A stretch of 12,443 nucleotides of DNA from the NCBI GenBank assembly GCA_016256075.1, contig SDVU01000540.1:1-12443 (forward strand), given 5' to 3'. The notes below the pieces were generated by a model that searched no databases, was not told the origin of the DNA, and worked only from the letters and a program-made list of their open reading frames with translations. Source of the DNA: Dictyocoela muelleri (lineage: Eukaryota > Microsporidia). This document shows, in pieces, positions 7,599-12,443 of the stretch; position 1 is the first letter of the stretch; every line of letters starts with the position of its first letter. The translations under genes and the position numbers were made by a program.

Positions 7599-8966
7599 AC
7601 CATTAAAATCATGTACTTTTAAAATATTTTCTACTAATTTTTCATCTCTAAAATAATGAAAATTATGAAGTAAAAAATATTATCTCGTATCTTTTTCATC
7701 TTTCTTTCTTGACCATTTTATATTACCATGTTTGCTTTGGATTATTTCAACTTTATTCAATTCCACAAATTCTAATATTTTCTATAATAATAAGGCAATG
7801 TTAGGGTTAATGACACCTATATTTTCCTTTCAAAACTCGATGTCATGCTTCAGCTATATTTGTCTTGCGAGGTCCAAATTTCAATATTCTTTCGTATATG
7901 GACCAGTATTTTATATCGAAAATAGGTCTTTTATATACACCATTATCTAATCTGCCAAAATATGTAAAAGATAAAAAATCATTTATTTTTTGAATTTCTT
8001 CATTATTTTTATCTTGATAATTTTCGGCGCATTTATAAAAAAAATCAAATATTTTTTCTTTAGGTAAAAACGAGGATACCATTATTTTTTTAATATATAT
8101 ATATTATAAAAAAATCTTATCATTTTAATATTTATTTGATAAATTTCAAATTGTATTCTATGCCAAATCGATTGAGTTAAATGAAAATAACATAGTTGCA
8201 ATATAGAAAATTCAAAACTTTTTTTTTATAAAATCGCGTTATTAAATAATTTTTAAAAATCTAAAATGATCAATTCAGGTTTGATACCATTAATTTCTTT
8301 TATTTTTTCAAAAATTCTTATTTATTCATTTTCTTCTTTGCTCTTCATTAAAACATATATAATTGGATATACACCCTCCCCCAAAAAAAAACATACAGTG
8401 TAAAATCAGACAAATTTTGAAAGAAGATGTTGCGATTTTGAAGGTGCTATCGAATATTAATTTTTTGGCTTTTTCAATTTTTTTTTTAATTCCGAAAAAA
8501 AAATATTAAAAACCGTTTATCGTCAGCGATTCCCGTGTCAAATCTTAAAAATTGATTTCCTTTCTTATCAATTTTTAGAATATAAAGAATATCATTAAAT
8601 TCTCTAGGTAGGAAATTCGCCAAATTATTTCGAAGTTTTTTCACATAATCTAATATAACTCATTGAAGGCATTTTTTCGCTTTTATATTTATCGTTTTGG
8701 AATATTTTTAAAACTACTTTATCAGATGGTTCTTTGTTTTCTTTCGAAAACTTTCTAACCTCAAATCTCTATTTATCGCCTTTATTTTTTCGACCATATG
8801 TTGATGAGAATGTTCAACGAAATTTAAAAGATCGTTCTCTTTCAAATATACCGTGCCTTTGCATGTACGTTTTTCTACACCTATATTAAAAAATTTCAAT
8901 TATGCTGTCAGAATAATTGTGAATCATTATTTGGTATATTAAAATTTTTCCGCCACGTAGACCAGG
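7597..8966 (-). pseudogene. MULE B transposase, FLYWCH plus MULE domain (decayed, near full length)
   Basis: The reading order on the minus strand follows a FLYWCH-MULE transposase. LRGGKILIYQ (about 8931-8960) opens the FLYWCH finger, then RTCKGTVYLKENDLLNFVEH with HSHQH supplies its Cys and His ligands. The linker LANFLPREFNDILYILKIDK and GNQFLRFDTGIADDKR follow. The catalytic core has DSTFKIATSSFKI (first Asp, 8449-8451), KPELIILDF (second Asp, 8259-8261), CYFHLTQSIW (C..H motif, Cys at 8190-8192), and FLPKEKIFDFFYKCAEN. YFGRLDNGVYKRPIFDIKYW, SIYERILKFGPRKTN and IAEA carry the catalytic Glu (7849-7851). After a stop replacing the family's Trp (AEA-stop-HRVLKGK), the tail HPNIA-like NPNIALLL to LVENILKVHDFNG runs to 7597. 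At least four frame changes and several stops break it. The start codon is uncertain. Confidence 0.87.
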
Positions 8967-9027
8967 AAAAAATATAATTTTTGCATAAAGAATTTTTTGA
9001 TGATTTTTTTTAAAAAACCGAGGTCTA

Positions 9028-9066
9028 AATTGCGGTTTTCTGATCGGGCAGAAAAACAGCAATTTC
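9028..9066. repeat. Imperfect hairpin with G+C-richer arms
   Basis: The arms aaattgcggttttctg and cagaaaaacagcaattt pair around atcgggc. A third related block, taaattgcgggcag, follows at about 9077. The segment 9028-9110 is noticeably richer in G and C than its surroundings, suggesting a distinct origin, perhaps a terminal region of MULE B or a small mobile repeat. Confidence 0.55.
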
Positions 9067-9071
9067 GCCTA

Positions 9072-9166
9072 TGGGATAAATTGCGGGCAGCCAATGTGCG
9101 GAGTAGTTATTAAAGCTTAAAAAAATAACAGAGCATAGAGAAAAATTTTAATTATTATCGTTTTTA
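9072..9166 (+). repeat. Right copy of the direct repeat flanking MULE B
   Basis: This is the partner of 6944-7027, in the same orientation. It is too long to be a target duplication. It may be two insertions of one small element, or the ends of a larger unit that contains MULE B. Confidence 0.75.
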
Positions 9167-9265
9167 TATACTGTAAAATTCATATAAGTGGTCAAAATAA
9201 CAATAAAATGAACTAATCAACTCTATAAATAAATTTTGGTTCTCACCATGGTTTCTGACTCCCCT

Positions 9266-9534
9266 TTAAAAATTTAAAGTCTGAAAAAAAACGAAAAAAC
9301 AAATGAAAAAAGTTGTGAAAATTGTAAAATGATTATATAAACTCAAATATTAATTATTTTCTTGTGAGCAACTATTATTCGTAAATTAAAAAAAGTTTTC
9401 GCACCGATTTTTTATATTTACTTATAATAGTTGCTCACATGAAAAAATTGCATATTTGAGTTTATATAATCATTTTACGTAATTTCACAATTTTTTTCAA
9501 TTGTTTTCTACGTTTTTTTAGACTTTAAATTTTT
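9266..9534. mobile_element. Fold-back MITE-like element with ~120-bp arms
   Basis: Arms 9266-9386 and 9414-9534 are reverse complements along their whole length. The outer end is taaaaatttaaagtct, the middle aatgattatataaactcaaa, and the inner part gtgagcaactatta. Identity is roughly 85-90%, with a loop of about 27 bases that includes cgcaccgatt. There is no coding capacity. Beyond the arms, tctgactccc (left) and gctgatatcc (right, inverted) hint that homology may continue about 20 bases further out. This is the shape of a hairpin MITE; no target duplication or parent element could be identified. The arms are better preserved than the neighbouring transposases, so it is probably younger. Confidence 0.8.
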
Positions 9535-9802
9535 ATAGGATATCAGCTGCCCAGATCACAATTCAACAAGCTATATATATTTTTTTTTACCCTTATGTTG
9601 AAAATATTAAATAAAAAGACGGATTATAGATTTTTCAACTTTATTTCGTAATCCGTAAACTCTCCATTTTAGAGCGACTTTACCTAATTTTCGCTACACT
9701 TTTAATCCTTACCCAAAAATGTCTTATGTAAATTTTTTTTTTAAAAAAAAATTTAATTATTAATTATTTTTAATAATAAAAAAATGTATTTAACAATTTT
9801 TG
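9535..9802. other. Gene-free spacer
   Basis: No gene is recognised. A 7-bp stem (cggatta/taatccg) brackets a 20-odd-base loop at about 9620-9658. The remainder is A/T homopolymers up to the Merlin B terminal repeat. Confidence 0.45.
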
Positions 9803-9859
9803 GTTCATGTTGGTTATAGCACATTTTATTTTTTTATAGCGCATTTTTTTAAAAAATTT
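9803..9859 (+). repeat. Left terminal inverted repeat of Merlin B
   Basis: Starts gttcatgttggttata, then carries two copies of a subterminal unit ttatagcRcattttt (from 9814 and 9834). Such repeated subterminal units are often transposase binding sites; that role here is inferred. Confidence 0.8.
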
Positions 9860-9922
9860 AAAATAATCATAACTTATTATTATTATTATTAAATAAATCT
9901 TTTTATTATAGAAAATAAAGCA

Positions 9923-10860
9923 TTAAACCTTTTCCCTTTTTTTTAATTTTATATTGCCATATATATTGAATAAGATCTCAAAATGTTTTTCATGGCTCAT
10001 ACCATTATGGGCTCTTAAAATCCTCTTTGTTTTTGACCATAGACCCGCAACATTCTGTGTATGAATTTCCGGGAAATCAGGATTTAAAAAATTAAACGAG
10101 TGGTTCACTGTCCCATGTTCATATTGACCTAATATATTAAATGCGCTTCAGAAGGATTCTCCATATTCTTTATAAACATTTGTTCCTGGAAGAACATTCG
10201 AAGATATTACTTCAATAATTGTTTCAGTGTTTCGATTTTTAACTAGTACAATAAAAGCTTTTTTATCCTCTTTCGATGTCAGCTATAAACCATTTACCTC
10301 TTCTTAGTCACCCATTATTGTATTTACGCTAAAAAAAGACTATCATCAATTTACACAATCTTTGAAGACCCATCTGTGTTATAACCCAATATTAACTCAT
10401 TTCTATCGAAAATATAATCAAATATAATTTCCCTTATTGCCCAAAAATAATCACTAAATGTGTAACTATAAACATATAACTCATAAGCTATGTCGACATA
10501 TGAGATTATATTTAAATAATTATAAAAAATTACGAAAATAGTTTTGAAATCTAGCTTAAAACCTTCAAAAAAAACTATTGGCTCTAATACAGATTGAATA
10601 TTTACAAGGAATTTTGCAAGGTAAGAAAAAACCATCTATAGAAGTCTTACGAACTTTAAAACTTAACTGGATTTCTGATGTGCAATTTTTACATTTATGA
10701 GTATTTTATATGAGCCCTAAAGATGCAAAAAGCTCATTTTGTTTGGATTTAGATTACATGACATGCCTCCGGATATTTTTCTAAGCTGTCTAGTTGCATT
10801 ATATCTTCGCATGACAAAACCTTCTCATCTTCTACTATTTTTTTTATTTCACTTTTTATC
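9923..10860 (-). pseudogene. Merlin B transposase (ISXO2-like / DDE_Tnp_IS1595), decayed
   Basis: The N-terminal part is readable from about 10860 (EIKKIVEDEKVLSCEDIMQL, DSLEKYPEACH). A decayed zinc ribbon follows at 10740-10640, then a 94-codon open stretch at 10351-10635 (SVLEPIVFFEGFKLDFKTIF, AYELYVYSYTFSDYFWAIRE) ending in GYNTDGSSKIV. The catalytic region has IDDS (first Asp, 10345-10347), RRGKWFIADIERG, and AFIVLVKNRNTETIIEVISS. NVLPGTNVYKEYGES follows, where the second Asp of the usual T-D-x-W/Y motif is missing. Then come HGTVNHSFNFLNPDF, and IHTQNVAGLWSKTKRILRAH, where Ala stands in the place of the catalytic Glu. The last 61 codons (9923-10108) are open. Two catalytic residues are lost and there are several stops and frame changes. 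It differs from Merlin A in nearly every linker, so it is another family. Confidence 0.87.
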
Positions 10861-10867
10861 TTTATGG

Positions 10868-10946
10868 ATAAAAATTTTTTAAAAAATGAAATGCACTATA
10901 AAAAATAATTTGCGCTATAAAAAAATGCGTTATAACCAACATGAAC
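10868..10946 (-). repeat. Right terminal inverted repeat of Merlin B
   Basis: Reading inward from 10946 it repeats gttcatgttggttata, then carries three copies of the subterminal unit (cores gcgttata, gcgctata and gcactata, starting at about 10927, 10912 and 10893). The left end has only two. The extra unit is a tandem duplication or the left end has lost one. Confidence 0.8.
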
Positions 10947-10985
10947 AAAATTTTATAAAAAAAATAAAAAAATAAAAAAAATCAA

Positions 10986-11008
10986 TTAACTTGACATCTA
11001 TTAAAATG
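10986..11008 (+). repeat. Candidate left end of MULE C
   Basis: Directly past the stop of the MULE C transposase, ttaacttgacatctattaaa resembles the outer half of the MULE A left repeat (tcaacttgccagaatcataa). It is at the place expected for the element's end. Only about 15 of 23 positions agree. The matching right end should lie at or beyond the right edge of the window. Confidence 0.35.
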
Positions 11009-11030
11009 AATATATTTTATTTTAAGCTTG

Positions 11031-12409
11031 TTATTCATAGTTATCAGATTTATTTTTACTTTTTAATAATGTTGATACAACTTTTAAGTTTTGTAAACAA
11101 AGATATTTATCATAATCATTTATCATAGCAATAAAATTTTAAATTCATTATCTTTTAAATCATCACTATTAAGAAATAATTATGTAATCTAATTTTCTGC
11201 AAATGCATGTTGCTTATTAAGCTCAATACCTAATAAAGAATACTTGGATGTGATGTTAAAAGTTTAGATTTTAAGATCTGTGCAATCCTTCATGACAATT
11301 GGTGGTTTTAGATATTTAAATTATGATTCGGTTAACGACAGATAAGAATAAAATATTAAAAAAAATTCTTTATCCTAAATTATTTAAATTATTCCAATAA
11401 TTATTTTTAAATTCAACTAAATTTTTCTTATTTCACTTAAATTTTTTTCGTAACATGATTTATTCATATAATTTATTTACTTCTTAATTTATGTTATTTG
11501 ATGAGACGAAAGTGTGCCAATATCATTCTAAATGCTTCTATAAATGCTGGAATTATTTTATAATAAACTATAAAATTGTATTTTACAAACTTTCTGAATA
11601 AAATTTGTAAAATAATAGGTGAAACAGCCCGAAATTTCGTATGTGACGAATTTTCATAATGCAGTTAAAGATGCTATCTCTATATCTATTGTTATGAATC
11701 TAGGTTAAATATTTATATTCTTTCTGATTTCATTGAATGCTTTTTTATAACAATCCTTCGACCTTTTCTTATTATAATATAAACTAATAGAAAATTTTTG
11801 TATATTTTAGCGTAATAATAAAATTTATCTGCATAAAACTCTATGTGAAGTTATAAATGTAACATCAAAGTTTTAGGCCTCGCTTTTTCTATATATAATA
11901 AGTGGATTTTATTAGTAAATATTAAAATTTTTCGATTATACTAGCATTGTTGATAAAAAAAATAAAATAGCTGCAATAAAAGGTTTCTTTAATTGTTTCT
12001 GGTATTTAATCTTTTCTAATCGAAAAAGTATTTTTCTTTTTTTTTGTTATCATATCAATAAAATTATGTGTTGAAGGCAAATGATTTGATACAGGAGCTG
12101 TGGTAATTCTATTTATCGCATTCAAAATATCTCTTGATGTCCAGATGTTTTCAAAGCACGTCTAACAACATTATATTTTACATACAACGCTACAATTTTA
12201 ATAATTCAATCATGATTATAAATGTTTTTAAGCTTATGATTATTTTTTGAAATTATTAGACAGCCACGACACTATCTATTTCAAAATCTCCATGTTGAAA
12301 TTTCATTTTATTCTTTATGTATATTATATGAATATCCTTCAAATAACAACAATTATCTATTTCCTTGTGATTTTATTATGATTATTTTACCATGATCAAT
12401 AAGTGTCAT
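11031..12409 (-). pseudogene. MULE C transposase, FLYWCH plus MULE domain (decayed, full length in outline)
   Basis: A likely ATG at 12407-12409 (MTLIDHGKIIIIKSQGN) leads into a FLYWCH finger at 12349-12209. LLFEGYSYNIHKE, STWRF, NR and CRGCLII keep the W-R and C-R-G landmarks, and NIYNHD ends it. The linker VVRRALKTSGHQEIF, NAINRITTAPVSNHLPSTHN and FIDMITKKKKNTFSIRKD follows. The MULE core has DVTFITSH (first Asp, 11864-11866, DGTF in relatives), EFYADKFYY, YKKAFNEIRKNI, and RFITIDIEIASLTAL (second Asp, 11684-11686). A decayed C..H segment, KFVKYNFIVYYKIIPAF, and IEAFRMILAHF come next. TTNCHEGLHRS carries the Glu (11289-11291). The tail LLGIELNKQHAFAEN and YDKYLCLQNLKVVSTLL ends at a stop at 11031-11033. 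The span fits about 460 codons, normal for the family. At least five frame changes and many stops are present. It is diverged from MULE A and B. Confidence 0.83.
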
Positions 12410-12443
12410 AAAATGTGGCATAAAAAGCGTCAACTCGTTCAAA

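Larger units (their letters stand above)
9803..10946 (-). mobile_element. Merlin B: full-length Merlin element with terminal inverted repeats
   Basis: A 1,144-bp element bounded by an identical 16-bp end, gttcatgttggttata at 9803-9818 and its reverse complement at 10931-10946. Looser inverted similarity continues to about 9859 and 10868. The size, the terminal repeats and the single Merlin-type transposase on the minus strand agree with the superfamily. The flanks aatttttg (left) and aaaatttt (right) share AATTTT and could be a blurred 8-bp target duplication, but in AT-rich DNA this is weak evidence. The transposase is broken, so the element could move only if supplied with transposase by a relative. 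Confidence 0.82.

Noticed and set aside
7732-7950. 72-codon plus-strand open frame
   Set aside because: It lies antisense to the C-terminal catalytic part of MULE B (SIYERILKFGPRKTN), which is strongly supported.
12424-12443. aagcgtcaactcg similar to the reverse complement of the MULE A right end
   Set aside because: The match is short and lies at the window edge, so orientation and extent cannot be judged. It is mentioned only as a possible end of MULE C.

Overview
This is an extremely A+T-rich window (roughly four bases in five are A or T) with no intact gene that I can support. It is a graveyard of DNA transposons. Read through their frame breaks, the recognisable proteins belong to two superfamilies. 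One is Mutator-like (MULE) transposases with an N-terminal FLYWCH zinc finger. The other is Merlin / IS1595 (ISXO2-like) transposases. This mix in a very AT-rich, intron-poor background is typical of transposon-laden microsporidian genomes, which is my best guess for the host. Another AT-rich eukaryote such as an arthropod is not excluded.

Layout. Bases 1-1027 hold no gene I recognise, only a sequence at about 784-826 resembling the terminal repeat of the next element. Bases 1037-3608 are a complete but decayed MULE (MULE A). It has matching terminal inverted repeats and a likely 9-bp target duplication. A Merlin transposase remnant (Merlin A, about 1345-2320) is nested in its 3' coding part. 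Bases 3790-4200 hold the N-terminal half of a second Merlin transposase (Merlin C) with no catalytic half. Bases 4200-5540 are unassigned AT-rich DNA with one weak coding-like patch. Bases 5545-6900 contain a decayed coding-like region on the minus strand whose family I cannot name.

Bases 7151-7598 form a composite fold-back repeat built from 16-bp units. It abuts the C-terminal end of a second MULE (MULE B, about 7597-8966). A diverged 70-90 bp direct repeat (about 6944-7027 and 9072-9166) brackets both. Bases 9266-9534 are a near-perfect fold-back element (MITE-like) with arms of about 120 bp. Bases 9803-10946 are a complete-length Merlin element (Merlin B) with terminal inverted repeats containing internal short repeats. 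Bases 11031-12409 are a third MULE transposase (MULE C), full length in outline, running to the right edge.

All six transposase remnants lie on the minus strand. The three MULEs and the Merlins differ enough from one another to be separate families rather than recent duplicates. The nesting (Merlin A inside MULE A) gives at least two rounds of insertion. Nothing here looks able to make a functional protein: every transposase has several stops and frame changes, and two Merlins have lost catalytic residues.
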